Part shown: positions 43,991 through 52,803 of the stretch, in pieces
Layout: the number at the start of each line of letters is the position of its first letter
Position numbering within the stretch: position 1 is the first letter of the stretch
NCBI GenBank assembly: GCA_047600605.1
Contig: JASGKK010000002.1
Coordinates: 1,302,001 to 1,366,000 of the forward strand
DNA length: 64,000 bases
Reading direction: 5' to 3'
From: CAYMZZ01 sp047600605
GTDB taxonomy: Bacteria; Bacteroidota; Bacteroidia; Chitinophagales; Chitinophagaceae
Notes under the pieces: generated by a model
Database searches by the model: none
The model's input: the letters and a program-made list of their open reading frames with translations, nothing else
What the model was told of the DNA's origin: nothing
Made by a program: the position numbers and the translations under genes

Positions 43991-44032
43991 TGACTTAATA
44001 CTTACAACTTATTACTTAAAACTTATTTCGTA
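43991..44032. repeat. Heptamer-period repeat, ACTTA type
   Basis: Five consecutive 7-mers ending in ACTTA, then TTTCGTA, lie in strict 7-bp register between cca and the pRiA4b-like gene. Positions 44003-44026 match 6073-6096 of the first array at 23 of 24 bases. Confidence 0.75.
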
Positions 44033-44042
44033 ATTTCGCTAT

Positions 44043-44603
44043 ATGGCAATTTTAAGATTCAGGATTTATTTTGAGGAAGACGAAAGTATTTATCGCGATG
44101 TAGCTATCCGTCATACCCAGACTTTCAGGGACCTGCATGAGTGCATCCTGAAAGGGTATGAGTTTGACAGCAAGCATAAGGCTACCTTCTTTCGGAGTAA
44201 TGATCACTGGCAGCGTGGCCGTGAAATAAGCCTGGAGAAATATGAGAGGGACTATAAGGCGCCGCCACTGCTGATGGAAGAAACTTCTATTGGTTCAGAA
44301 ATCCGCGACCCTAACCAGAAATTTATCTATCTCTACGATTTTAATAAGAACTGGACTTTTCTCGTCGAACTGATCAATGTGTCGAAAGAAGAGAATCCGC
44401 GCATGAGTTATCCTTCTACTGTACGGGCCGAAGGAATTGCTCCCAGCCAGTATGGTACCAAAGGACTGCTCGGTGAAAAATTTGCCGACGTGGAAGAAAA
44501 GTATGATCTGAGCCAGGTAGGAGATGGGTTTGGTGAAAAAGATGAAGACGGAGAAGATCTTGGTCTTGCCGAAGGTGAAGAAGGCGGAGAAGAAGAAGTA
44601 TAA
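44043..44603 (+). CDS. pRiA4b ORF-3-like protein
   Basis: The protein has 186 residues. The start MAILRFRIYFEEDESIYRDVAI and the segments FRDLHECILKGYEFDSKHKATFF and FIYLYDFNKNWTFLVELI fit PF07929, named after plasmid pRiA4b ORF-3. The C-terminal 30 residues are very acidic (runs of Glu, Asp and Gly). The role is unknown; members are often encoded beside mobile DNA or housekeeping genes. A strong terminator follows the stop codon by about 46 bp. The heptamer repeat lies just upstream. Confidence 0.82.
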   Translation: MAILRFRIYFEEDESIYRDVAIRHTQTFRDLHECILKGYEFDSKHKATFFRSNDHWQRGREISLEKYERDYKAPPLLMEETSIGSEIRDPNQKFIYLYDFNKNWTFLVELINVSKEENPRMSYPSTVRAEGIAPSQYGTKGLLGEKFADVEEKYDLSQVGDGFGEKDEDGEDLGLAEGEEGGEEEV

Positions 44604-44649
44604 TTTCAGCATGCATCCGCCGTGTATGTCATGACGGAGGAAAAATAAT

Positions 44650-44674
44650 AAGCTCCCCCGGGGAGCTTTTTTTA
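44650..44674 (+). terminator. Intrinsic terminator of the pRiA4b-like gene
   Basis: AAGCTCCCC (44650-44658) pairs with GGGGAGCTT (44660-44668), followed by a run of seven T residues. It lies between this gene and miaA. Confidence 0.85.
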
Positions 44675-44687
44675 TAGAAATAATACA

Positions 44688-45602
44688 ATGAAGACACGTC
44701 CATTTGTACTGGTCATCGCAGGGCCTACCGCTGTCGGAAAAACGGCTGTAGCCATTGACGTGGCCCGTCATTTTGGTACAGAGATCATATCGGCCGATAG
44801 CAGGCAATGTTACCGTGAGCTGAATATCGGAGTTGCACGTCCCGATGCAGGAGAACTGCAGCAGGTACGGCATCATTTTATTGCTTCACACAATATACAG
44901 CAGGAAGTTACCGCGGCAGGCTTTGCAGATTATGCAATGGATGTGGCACATCGCTTATTCCGGCAACATGATCAGCTAGTACTCGCCGGAGGCACAGGTT
45001 TGTATATCCGCGCTTTTTGTGAAGGGCTCGATGATATACCAGATATACCTGCAGAACGGCGTGAACAGATACAGGAAGCGTATGCACAGAAAGGATTGGC
45101 ATGGTTGCAGACAGAAGTAGCGGCCAAAGACCCTCTGTTTTATGAAAAAGGAGAAATACAGAATCCCCAACGCCTCATGCGTGCACTGGAAGTGGCAGAA
45201 ACTACGGGACAATCTATTCTCAGTTTCCATACAGGGCAGCAACAGGAGCGCCCATTCAGGAGTATACGCATAGCACTTGAACTGCCACGGGAAGAACTCT
45301 ATGAGCGGATCAATCTGCGTGTCGATAAAATGATGGAAGCCGGGTTGCTCGAAGAAGTAAGGTCACTTTATCCATATCGTTCCCTCAATGCATTGCAGAC
45401 AGTGGGGTACGCTGAATTGTTCGATTATCTCGATGGTATACACTCACTGGAACGGGCAGTAGAACTCATCAGGCAAAATACACGCCGTTATGCCAAACGC
45501 CAACTTACATGGCTACGGCGTATGACTGATCTTCAATGGTTTCACCCTGCCGACACAGCCGGCATTATCAGCTGGTTTACTCAACAGCAGCAAGAGCGTT
45601 AA
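44688..45602 (+). CDS. miaA: tRNA dimethylallyltransferase
   Basis: The protein has 304 residues. The P-loop GPTAVGKTA is at 11-19, followed by IISADSRQCYRELNIGVARP and AGGTGLYIRAFCEGL. The C-terminal half contains ELPREELYERINLRVDKMMEAGLLEEV and NTRRYAKRQLTWLRR, as in MiaA. It attaches a dimethylallyl group to N6 of A37 in tRNAs reading UNN codons, the first step towards ms2i6A. It stands after a terminator, so it needs its own promoter, which is not clearly visible. Confidence 0.94.
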   Translation: MKTRPFVLVIAGPTAVGKTAVAIDVARHFGTEIISADSRQCYRELNIGVARPDAGELQQVRHHFIASHNIQQEVTAAGFADYAMDVAHRLFRQHDQLVLAGGTGLYIRAFCEGLDDIPDIPAERREQIQEAYAQKGLAWLQTEVAAKDPLFYEKGEIQNPQRLMRALEVAETTGQSILSFHTGQQQERPFRSIRIALELPREELYERINLRVDKMMEAGLLEEVRSLYPYRSLNALQTVGYAELFDYLDGIHSLERAVELIRQNTRRYAKRQLTWLRRMTDLQWFHPADTAGIISWFTQQQQER

Positions 45603-45684
45603 AGGAAAGTTTTTATTGATAAGCGGTCCTATTTTTATTTGGCAATTTCTGTTGCTTTCATCAGGCGTCCCGCATGTGATCGTT

Positions 45685-45693
45685 TATCTTTGC
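45685..45693 (+). promoter_or_regulatory. Bacteroidota -7 box with structured leader
   Basis: TATCTTTGC matches TAnnTTTGY exactly, about 107 bp before the outer membrane barrel ATG. The implied leader contains a CTCCGT-ACAA-ACGGAG hairpin (45705-45720). Confidence 0.5.
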
Positions 45694-45799
45694 GGTTCGT
45701 TTTACTCCGTACAAACGGAGGCTGCCTGCAAATACACCTACTGAACTTTTTTAGCAACCGGTTGTTGGCTCTTCCGGTCTCTTACCAATCACCAATCAC

Positions 45800-48316
45800 A
45801 TGAAGCAACTATTCATTCTGTCCGCATTATTCTTTTTTGTCTTATCCGCCCGGGCGCAGGTAGAACGCGAGCAACCCACCCCCGATCATCCAGTGATACA
45901 GGTAAATAGCAATCGTATCTATGGTAAACTGGTTGATAAAAATACAGGTAAGGGTATTGAGGCTGCTTCAGTACAATTGTTTGTAGGAGATAGCCTGATC
46001 CGTGGCATGCTCACCCGCCCCAATGGTGATTTTTCATTTGATAACCTTCCCCGCGAAACAAAATTCCGTGTACAGATATCTGCCATTGGTTATGAGCTAT
46101 ATGAACAGACGGTAGAGCCGGCAGATGCTGTATTGCAGCGCGATTTGGGCAATATCATTTTACAAAGCGATGTGAAGCAATTGGGCGGTGTTACCGTTGT
46201 GGCTTCCAGGCCGGCACTCGAGATGGGGATCGACCGCAAAGTATTCAATGCCGCAAAAAGCTTCACCGCCACTGGTGGTACCGCTGTTGACCTGATGAAA
46301 AATATTCCGTCTGTATCGGTAGATATTGATGGCAATGTAACCCTTCGCAACAGCAGCCCGCAGATATTTGTAGATGGCCGCCCCACTATCCTTACATTAG
46401 ATCAGATACCTGCCGATAATATTGATAAAGTAGAACTGATCACCAATCCATCTGCCAAATTTGATGCAGCGAGCTCAGGTGGTATTATCAATATCGTTTT
46501 GAAGAAGAACAAACGGGTAGGACTCAATGGTGTGTTCACAGCCGGTATCGGTACACCGCGCATTGCCAGCAGCAACCTCAACCTTAACCTGCGCCAGGGC
46601 AAATTGAATTTTTACCTGAGCGGAGGCTTCAACCAGTCCGGCGGAAAGGCCCGTAGTGAAACACATCGGATCAACCGGCAGAATGGGCAAGCCAGTAATT
46701 ATTTTGACCAGTTTTCATACAATGACCGCCGTCGTCTTTTTGCCAACATCCGTTTTGGTGCCGATTATTTTATTGATAACCGCAATACCATCAGCCTGAC
46801 CCAGCAGTTTGGCCGTGGCCGGTTCAGCTATGAAGAAGATCAGGATCAGCAATACCTGAATGCGAATAAAGTATTGCAGTACTATGGCGAGCGACTGGGC
46901 GATGGTAAATCGATTTTCAAAAGAGGAGGTACCACCCTTAACTACAAGCACAGTTTCCCCCGTCAGGGTCAGGAACTGACAGCAGATATAACCTACAATT
47001 ATGGTGGCAGAACGGAAAACTCTGCGCTGGCCAACTCTTTCTTTAATCCGGATGGTACCGTATATCAGCCCTCCACATTGGTGCAAAACTATGGCGATGG
47101 CAGCAACAACCAGGTGACCATACAGGCCGATTATGTGAATCCCATTACTGAAACCCGGAAGGTTGAAATGGGTGTGCGCAGCTATATCAATAAATCACGC
47201 AGTCTCTATGATGCATTTGCCCTGAACAATGGTCAGCCGCAAAAATTGCCGCTGAGTAATAACTATGAGTATACCGAACGGGTAAATGCGGCTTATTTTA
47301 CCTACTCCGATAAAATCGGCAGCATTGGTTACCAGGCCGGTCTTCGTGCAGAACATTCGCAGTTTGATGGCCTGCTGATCGACAGTGCTTTCAGCTTTGG
47401 ATATAAATATCCCAACACAATCAAAAATATATGGAACGCACTTTTCCCAAGTCTGTTCCTGACCAAGCAGCTGAATGAAAACGACCAGATGCAGCTCAAC
47501 TATTCACGACGTATCCGTCGCCCCAACTTCTGGCAGATGAGCCCCTTTATTGATATCAATGACCCGGCCAACATCCGCCAGGGTAATCCCCAACTGCGGC
47601 CGGAGTTTATCAATTCATTTGAGTTTAATTACAGCCACAACTACGCCAAAGGAAACTTCCTGGCTGTATTGTATTTCCGCAATAATCCCGATGATATCAC
47701 CGAATATAGTGACACCATTACCGCGGCTCAATATGAGCAAATGCAGAATGCAGCCGTTGATCCCAACGCTATTCTGAATACCTATATCAATGCAGGCGTT
47801 ACCAACCGGTATGGTGCTGAATTTACCCTGCAGAACAAATGGAGCGAAAACTTTGAAATAACACCTACGGTCAACCTGCAATATCGTACAGTTAAGGCCC
47901 GGGTAAAAGATATGGATCTGAGTAATGAAGGCTTTAACTGGGATGCGAAGCTGACGGTGAATTATAAAATAGTAACACAGAAAACTTCCTTCTTCAATAA
48001 ACTGGGCTTTCAGTTGCTGGGCGAGTATGAATCGGCGGAGGTAATACCGCAGGGGCGTCGCAAAGCGCAGTATGGTGTTGACTTTGCCATCCGTAAGGAT
48101 TTCCTGAAAAACGATAAAGCCAATCTCACCTTTGGTATCAATGATGTATTTAATTCCAATCGCTGGGGAACTATCTACGATACCGATGAATTTTACCAGG
48201 ATGCTTATCGCCGATGGAATGTGCGTAGCTTCCGCCTCACCTTCACCTACAAGTTTGGCGATCCCAATTTTTCGCTGACCAACCGCAATCGGCGTGATGG
48301 TGGAGGAGAAGACTGA
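45800..48316 (+). CDS. TonB-receptor-like outer membrane protein (OMP_b-brl_3)
   Basis: The protein has 838 residues and a signal peptide ending near LSARAQ. A carboxypeptidase-regulatory-like domain (RIYGKLVDKNTGKGIEAASVQLFV) is followed by a plug-like domain (AVDLMKNIPSVSVDIDGNVTL, then SAKFDAASSGGIINIVLKKN). The barrel ends in SFRLTFTYKFGDPNFSL. It shares this plan with the minus-strand barrel at 16.3 kb. It is probably an outer membrane transporter or receptor with unknown ligand. A consensus -7 box and a leader hairpin lie upstream. A repeat element follows the stop codon at once. Confidence 0.85.
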   Translation: MKQLFILSALFFFVLSARAQVEREQPTPDHPVIQVNSNRIYGKLVDKNTGKGIEAASVQLFVGDSLIRGMLTRPNGDFSFDNLPRETKFRVQISAIGYELYEQTVEPADAVLQRDLGNIILQSDVKQLGGVTVVASRPALEMGIDRKVFNAAKSFTATGGTAVDLMKNIPSVSVDIDGNVTLRNSSPQIFVDGRPTILTLDQIPADNIDKVELITNPSAKFDAASSGGIINIVLKKNKRVGLNGVFTAGIGTPRIASSNLNLNLRQGKLNFYLSGGFNQSGGKARSETHRINRQNGQASNYFDQFSYNDRRRLFANIRFGADYFIDNRNTISLTQQFGRGRFSYEEDQDQQYLNANKVLQYYGERLGDGKSIFKRGGTTLNYKHSFPRQGQELTADITYNYGGRTENSALANSFFNPDGTVYQPSTLVQNYGDGSNNQVTIQADYVNPITETRKVEMGVRSYINKSRSLYDAFALNNGQPQKLPLSNNYEYTERVNAAYFTYSDKIGSIGYQAGLRAEHSQFDGLLIDSAFSFGYKYPNTIKNIWNALFPSLFLTKQLNENDQMQLNYSRRIRRPNFWQMSPFIDINDPANIRQGNPQLRPEFINSFEFNYSHNYAKGNFLAVLYFRNNPDDITEYSDTITAAQYEQMQNAAVDPNAILNTYINAGVTNRYGAEFTLQNKWSENFEITPTVNLQYRTVKARVKDMDLSNEGFNWDAKLTVNYKIVTQKTSFFNKLGFQLLGEYESAEVIPQGRRKAQYGVDFAIRKDFLKNDKANLTFGINDVFNSNRWGTIYDTDEFYQDAYRRWNVRSFRLTFTYKFGDPNFSLTNRNRRDGGGED

Positions 48317-48318
48317 GC

Positions 48319-48462
48319 AAAGGTGAAAGGTAGAAGGGGAGAGGTGAAAGAGATTTACTGCAGGCCCGCGATGCTTCGCAGGCCTGCAGGTATAAGGTAA
48401 AGGGTGTAGGTAAAAAGGGAGATTTATTGGCATACCCGCAATGCTTCGCGGGCCTACTGTAT
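48319..48462. repeat. Heptamer-period repeats with two GCRATGC hairpins
   Basis: Degenerate AAAGGTG-type 7-mers (48319-48353) lead into a long hairpin, CTGCAGGCC (48359-48367) with GGCCTGCAG (48381-48389), whose loop holds GCGATGCTTCGC. A second set of GTAAAGG-type 7-mers (48390-48417) precedes another hairpin containing GCAATGCTTCGC (48438-48449). Confidence 0.7.
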
Positions 48463-48488
48463 GAGAGAATTGGAAAAATCAATATTCC

Positions 48489-48526
48489 CCAATAAAACGA
48501 GCCCGGCCAAAATGGCCGGGCTCGTT
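48489..48526. terminator. Bidirectional terminator of the FadL-like gene
   Basis: A perfect 13-bp GC-rich stem (48496-48508 with 48514-48526, loop AAAAT) is followed on the minus strand by TTTATT. It lies 25 bp past the stop of the minus-strand porin gene. Confidence 0.8.
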
Positions 48527-48550
48527 AATAATATAGAGAGGGGAATGAAA

Positions 48551-50107
48551 TTATATCTTGAAGCCGATCGTCAGCATCAGGTTGCTGCCATTGCCATTGA
48601 TGGTGGCGAATGTATTGGCTTTATCAGGCAACCGATAGGGGAAATTGACGTCTTTTTGCAGCGCATGTACATACCCCAGGTCAATATACATCCCCGCATT
48701 ACGATAACCGAGACCGCCACTCAGGAAGAATTTATTTGACTTAAGCGCGCCATCTGCATAAGGACTGCCATAATAGGCCAGGCCCGCCCGCACCATGATA
48801 GTCGTGAATTTGAGCTCACCACCCAGCCGGAAGTTGATCGCATTTTTATAATAATTTTTGATCACTTCGTTCAACTGGTCATAATAACCATTGTCGTCGT
48901 AGTCTTCCGCATTGCGAAAGCGGTTTGATTTATGCGTTACATATTCAATATCGGCGGTAATGAATCCGCGTTGCTGACGCACATCTTCCACTTCACGCAA
49001 TACATACGCGGCACTCAGCATAAAACGCCAGGGTGTAAAAAGCTCATAGCGATAGACCGGTGTTTCTCCACCTGTAAAGAGATCGCTGGATACGCGGTAT
49101 ACACCCGGCACAGACCGGTATTGCTCCAGGTCTACAGCCATATCGGCGGTATAACTGTCTTTGAGCGTATACCAGGTAGGTGTGTGAATGGCCAGGCCCA
49201 GGCGCAGATCTTCGCTGGGTTTGGCGATCACACCCAGTTTGAGATTGACGCCGGTTCCTTTGGTGGTAAAATGTTCATTCAGCTCGGCAAAATTGAAATT
49301 ATTGTTGTTGTTGCCGGTAGCGTCGGCTTCACGCAGTGAGCTGTTTTTACTGTAGCGCAGAATGGGGATACCCAGTGACCCGCCTATATAAAACTTATCG
49401 TTCATATTGGCCGCATAACCGATAGCGGCCTCGGTAATACCTCCACTGGTTTGAATACGTTGTGATTGCTCGACCAGGTAAGGGGCATTATTTTTCAGGT
49501 TATTCCACAGCGCCATACTCACAATGTCGGGGTTGGGATTATTGCCCAGTGTGGCGGTATCTGTCAAAAAAGTATATACAGACATACGGGTACCCAACGA
49601 TACACTGTTGCTGTTGAGAATATCAGCGAGGCTCAGGCCACTGCCGGCTGCTTCTGCCGCATATTGCTCACCAAAAGAGCTGAAGTCATTTTTTCCGGTA
49701 TAGTATACGTGGCTGTTGAAATTGGCCGTGGTAGTGACTGCCAGGCTGATGGCCTTACTGGTCCAGCGGCCGTTGCCGTTAAGACCACCAACGATGCCGG
49801 TAGTACCCAGGTTGAAAAAAGATTTCTTGTCTTTGGCATCAGTACCTCTGAAACTACCTTTGTTACGTAATCCATTAAAGCCCGGCGATAAAACCAGGTC
49901 AGCGGTTTTATAAAAACCAAGACCGGCAGGATTGGTATAGGTTGCTGACAGATCACCACCCAGAGCGCCCATCGCTCCGCCGATGGCATTGATACGGGCC
50001 GTACCATTTACGGGTTGCCAGGAGTATTTGAGAACGTCTTCAGGTATCTGGGCCAGCAGACTTTGGGAGCAGGCCAGTCCAAATAGCAGGATGCCGATTT
50101 TTTTCAT
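48551..50107 (-). CDS. FadL/OmpP1-like outer membrane protein
   Basis: The protein has 518 residues and a signal peptide ending at SLLAQ. The N-terminal RINAIGGAMGALGGDLSATYTNPAGLGFYKTADLVLSPGF matches the hatch-proximal start of OmpP1/FadL barrels, and later strands (KFYIGGSLGIPILRYSK, LRLGLAIHTPTWY) fit the family. It should form a 14-stranded outer membrane channel for hydrophobic compounds. It ends in a barrel strand LMLTIGFKI. The gene has its own downstream terminator and is preceded by that of the lipoprotein gene. Confidence 0.85.
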   Translation of the reverse strand: MKKIGILLFGLACSQSLLAQIPEDVLKYSWQPVNGTARINAIGGAMGALGGDLSATYTNPAGLGFYKTADLVLSPGFNGLRNKGSFRGTDAKDKKSFFNLGTTGIVGGLNGNGRWTSKAISLAVTTTANFNSHVYYTGKNDFSSFGEQYAAEAAGSGLSLADILNSNSVSLGTRMSVYTFLTDTATLGNNPNPDIVSMALWNNLKNNAPYLVEQSQRIQTSGGITEAAIGYAANMNDKFYIGGSLGIPILRYSKNSSLREADATGNNNNNFNFAELNEHFTTKGTGVNLKLGVIAKPSEDLRLGLAIHTPTWYTLKDSYTADMAVDLEQYRSVPGVYRVSSDLFTGGETPVYRYELFTPWRFMLSAAYVLREVEDVRQQRGFITADIEYVTHKSNRFRNAEDYDDNGYYDQLNEVIKNYYKNAINFRLGGELKFTTIMVRAGLAYYGSPYADGALKSNKFFLSGGLGYRNAGMYIDLGYVHALQKDVNFPYRLPDKANTFATINGNGSNLMLTIGFKI

Positions 50108-50133
50108 GTCAAATTAGGTATTGCAGGGATACA

Positions 50134-50180
50134 AAAAAGGAGGAAACATTCCCTAAATCAGCACAGGATTGGTTTCCTCC
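50134..50180 (-). terminator. Intrinsic terminator of the lipoprotein gene
   Basis: GGAGGAAAC (50139-50147) pairs with GTTTCCTCC (50172-50180) across a 24-nt loop. On the minus strand the stem is followed by TTTTTT. Confidence 0.65.
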
Positions 50181-50241
50181 CGGGAAAATATATTCAGATC
50201 AGGCAGCGACCCGCATCAATGGTACGGGCTGGCCTGCAGGT

Positions 50242-51006
50242 TTAGCGAATAGGCCGGCTAACTCCGCCACCGCTACTACTGCTGCTGCTACTGCTTCTTG
50301 ATCCGGACGATGATGAGCTGCTGGATGAAGAGGGATTATAGCTGCGGGTAGGTGTGGATGTGGAGTTATTGTTGTTATGAGAACCGTTATAACTGTTGTT
50401 GCTGTTGTTGTTTGATCCGGAGAAAGTACGGCGAATGGTACCTCCCAGTCCGCTATTGGCATTGCTGTTGTTGTAGCGGGGGCCGGTATAGTTATTGTTG
50501 CGGCCGGGAGCATAGCTGCCATTGGCATTACTGTTGGTCCGGATATTATAGCTGGCAGGATTCAATACGAGGGAACGGCTGGGCGGATTATATCTTACCG
50601 GATCTTTAATGATCACGATTCCACCTCCATGGCCATAGCCATAACCACCGCCAAAGTTCCATCCGCAATAAGGGTTATAAAAATTATTCCAGGCCCAGTA
50701 GCTGTTCCAGGGACTGTTCCAACTGGGATAATAACTGTAAGGACTGTAAGCGTAGGGATTATTGTAGTAATCATCGAAGGCCGACCAGCGATAGCGATCG
50801 GTGACACGCATGCGCAGATAGCGGTCTTCGTAATAATCGGTACCGCCATAATAGCGGTCATCCCGCTTATCGGCTACCACATACTCTTCCTTATCCGCTG
50901 CCGGGGAAAAGTACACATCATCGGGCGTCTGCCCGGTTTTATAGGCCGTGCTGCAACTGGCCAGAACCAGTGCCGAAAGGGCTGATAAAAGGAATGTACG
51001 TTTCAT
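50242..51006 (-). CDS. Lipoprotein with Tyr-rich domain and Asn/Ser-rich tail
   Basis: The protein has 254 residues from the ATG at 51006-51004, preferred over the frame opening at 51069 because of the lipobox VLASC (Cys18). Residues about 55-140 are rich in Tyr, Trp and Asp (DYYEDRYLRMRVTDRYRWSAFDDYYN). The last ~110 residues are low-complexity Asn, Ser and Gly ending in a Ser run. Such tails suggest an extended, surface-exposed linker. The family is not recognised; similar Bacteroidota lipoproteins are annotated as hypothetical. It is divergent from proS. Confidence 0.7.
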   Translation of the reverse strand: MKRTFLLSALSALVLASCSTAYKTGQTPDDVYFSPAADKEEYVVADKRDDRYYGGTDYYEDRYLRMRVTDRYRWSAFDDYYNNPYAYSPYSYYPSWNSPWNSYWAWNNFYNPYCGWNFGGGYGYGHGGGIVIIKDPVRYNPPSRSLVLNPASYNIRTNSNANGSYAPGRNNNYTGPRYNNSNANSGLGGTIRRTFSGSNNNSNNSYNGSHNNNNSTSTPTRSYNPSSSSSSSSSGSRSSSSSSSSGGGVSRPIR

Positions 51007-51183
51007 GGCAAACGGTTTTAGTGGTTTAGGGCTGAAGTTACTAATTTTGTGCGACTTCGGCCGGGGCAAACGATTGTTTGTCGAAGTTACAGTCTAATTG
51101 GTCGTTATTGTAATGACCGCTGTTAATAATAAAATAAAATAAACCAATTTCAGGTGACCCGCAGGGGGCCTGTACAGATTCTT

Positions 51184-52662
51184 ATGAGCAAGGAAATCAC
51201 GTCACGCGAAAAAGATTATTCCCAATGGTATAACGACCTGATTATTAAAGGTGGCCTGGCAGATTATTCTGCTGTAAGAGGCTGCATGGTCATTAAGCCG
51301 CATGGTTTTGCACTATGGGAAAATATGCGGGATCAGCTGGACCGCATGTTTAAGGAAACGGGACATGTAAACGCCTATTTCCCGCTCTTTGTACCCAAAA
51401 GCCTTTTTGAAGCAGAAGAAAAAAATGCGGAAGGTTTTGCTAAAGAATGTGCCGTAGTAACACACTATCGCCTCAAGACGGATCCTTCAGAAAAAGGCAA
51501 GCTGATGGTAGACCCGGAAGCAAAGCTGGAAGAAGAGCTGGTAATCCGTCCTACCAGCGAAGCTATTATCTGGAATACGTATAAAAACTGGATACAATCT
51601 CACCGCGATCTGCCCCTGCTCATCAATCAGTGGGCTAACGTAGTGCGCTGGGAAATGCGTACACGCCTGTTTCTGCGCACAGCAGAGTTTCTGTGGCAGG
51701 AAGGGCATACTGCTCACGCTACAAAAGAAGAGGCAGTGGAGGAGACGGTGAAAATGCTGAATGTATATGCCGAGTTTGTGGAGAACTTCATGGCTGTGCC
51801 GGTGATCAAAGGAGTGAAAACTCCCAATGAGCGTTTTGCTGGTGCAGAAGATACCTACTGCATTGAAGCGCTCATGCAGGATGGTAAAGCCCTGCAGGCC
51901 GGTACTTCCCATTTCCTGGGCCAGAATTTTGCGAAAGCATTTGATGTAAAATTTGCCAATAAGGAAAATCAACTGGAATACGTATGGGCTACCAGCTGGG
52001 GTGTGAGCACACGCCTGATCGGTGCGCTGGTAATGGCACATAGCGATGACGAAGGGCTTATACTGCCTCCGCGCCTGGCTCCCCTGCAGGTGGTAATTGT
52101 GCCGATCTACAAAGGCGATGATCAGAAAAGCCAGATCGATGCACGGGTCAATACCCTGGTGGCCGAACTCAAAAGCATGGGCATACGGGTCAAATACGAT
52201 GATGCCGATCATGCAAGACCAGGCTGGAAGTTTGCCGAATATGAATTGAAAGGAGTACCCGTTCGCCTGGCTATTGGTGCACGCGATCTTGAAAATAATG
52301 TAGTGGAAGTGGCCCGTCGCGATACACGCGAAAAGACAAGTGTAAGTCTCGATGGTATTGCCACCTATATCCGCCAGTTGCTGGAAGATATCCAGCAGCA
52401 GATGTTCAATAAGGCAAAGGCATTTCAGCAGGAGAATATCCGCAAAGCAAACAGCTGGGAAGAGTTTGAACAGTTACTCGACGAAAAAGCCGGCTTTGTG
52501 TCAGCCCATTGGGATGGCACCGCTGAAACGGAAGAAGCCATTAAAGAAAAGACCAAGGCAACCATCCGTTGTATCCCGCTAGATAATCCACTCGAAGACG
52601 GTACCTGTATCCTTACGGGTAAGCCTTCGCGTCAGCGGGTATTATTTGCACGTGCTTATTAA
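51184..52662 (+). CDS. proS: Prolyl-tRNA synthetase, archaeal/eukaryote type
   Basis: The protein has 492 residues from the ATG at 51184; the frame starts at 51154 but MSKEITSREKDYSQWYNDLI fits the family start. It has no editing insertion. Class II motifs are visible: VRGCMVIKPHGFALWENM, motif 2 WEMRTRLFLRTAEFLWQEGHTAH, and motif 3 region VWATSWGVSTRLIGALVM. The anticodon-binding domain begins near LAPLQVVIVPIYKG, followed by a zinc-like/C-terminal module ending in Tyr. It charges tRNA-Pro. A strong terminator follows. Confidence 0.95.
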   Translation: MSKEITSREKDYSQWYNDLIIKGGLADYSAVRGCMVIKPHGFALWENMRDQLDRMFKETGHVNAYFPLFVPKSLFEAEEKNAEGFAKECAVVTHYRLKTDPSEKGKLMVDPEAKLEEELVIRPTSEAIIWNTYKNWIQSHRDLPLLINQWANVVRWEMRTRLFLRTAEFLWQEGHTAHATKEEAVEETVKMLNVYAEFVENFMAVPVIKGVKTPNERFAGAEDTYCIEALMQDGKALQAGTSHFLGQNFAKAFDVKFANKENQLEYVWATSWGVSTRLIGALVMAHSDDEGLILPPRLAPLQVVIVPIYKGDDQKSQIDARVNTLVAELKSMGIRVKYDDADHARPGWKFAEYELKGVPVRLAIGARDLENNVVEVARRDTREKTSVSLDGIATYIRQLLEDIQQQMFNKAKAFQQENIRKANSWEEFEQLLDEKAGFVSAHWDGTAETEEAIKEKTKATIRCIPLDNPLEDGTCILTGKPSRQRVLFARAY

Positions 52663-52684
52663 ACAGACCGATCTTTTTATATCC

Positions 52685-52714
52685 ATACCCCGGTATTGCC
52701 GGGGTATTTTTTTT
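52685..52714 (+). terminator. Intrinsic terminator of proS
   Basis: ATACCCCGG (52685-52693) pairs with CCGGGGTAT (52699-52707) around TATTG, followed by eight T residues. Confidence 0.9.
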
Positions 52715-52724
52715 ATTTAATGCG

Positions 52725-52753
52725 TTGTCGGGCAGTGCACAAATTAGATTTGC
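52725..52753 (+). promoter_or_regulatory. Bacteroidota promoter of the DUF5362-like pair
   Basis: TTG (52725-52727), a 17-bp spacer and TAGATTTGC (52745-52753), an exact TAnnTTTGY box, lie 50 bp before the ATG at 52804. This supports the internal ATG over the longer frame from 52696. Confidence 0.55.
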
Positions 52754-52803
52754 AAAAGCACAGGCAGCAGCTTATTTTTAGTCTGCACCAAAACCAAATC
52801 AGC

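Noticed and set aside
48319..48462. CRISPR array
   Set aside because: Units are 7 bp and degenerate, with no constant-length spacers and no cas genes in the window.
50199..50528. Ala/Thr/Pro-rich frame opposite the lipoprotein tail
   Set aside because: It is the shadow of the Asn/Ser-rich low-complexity region.
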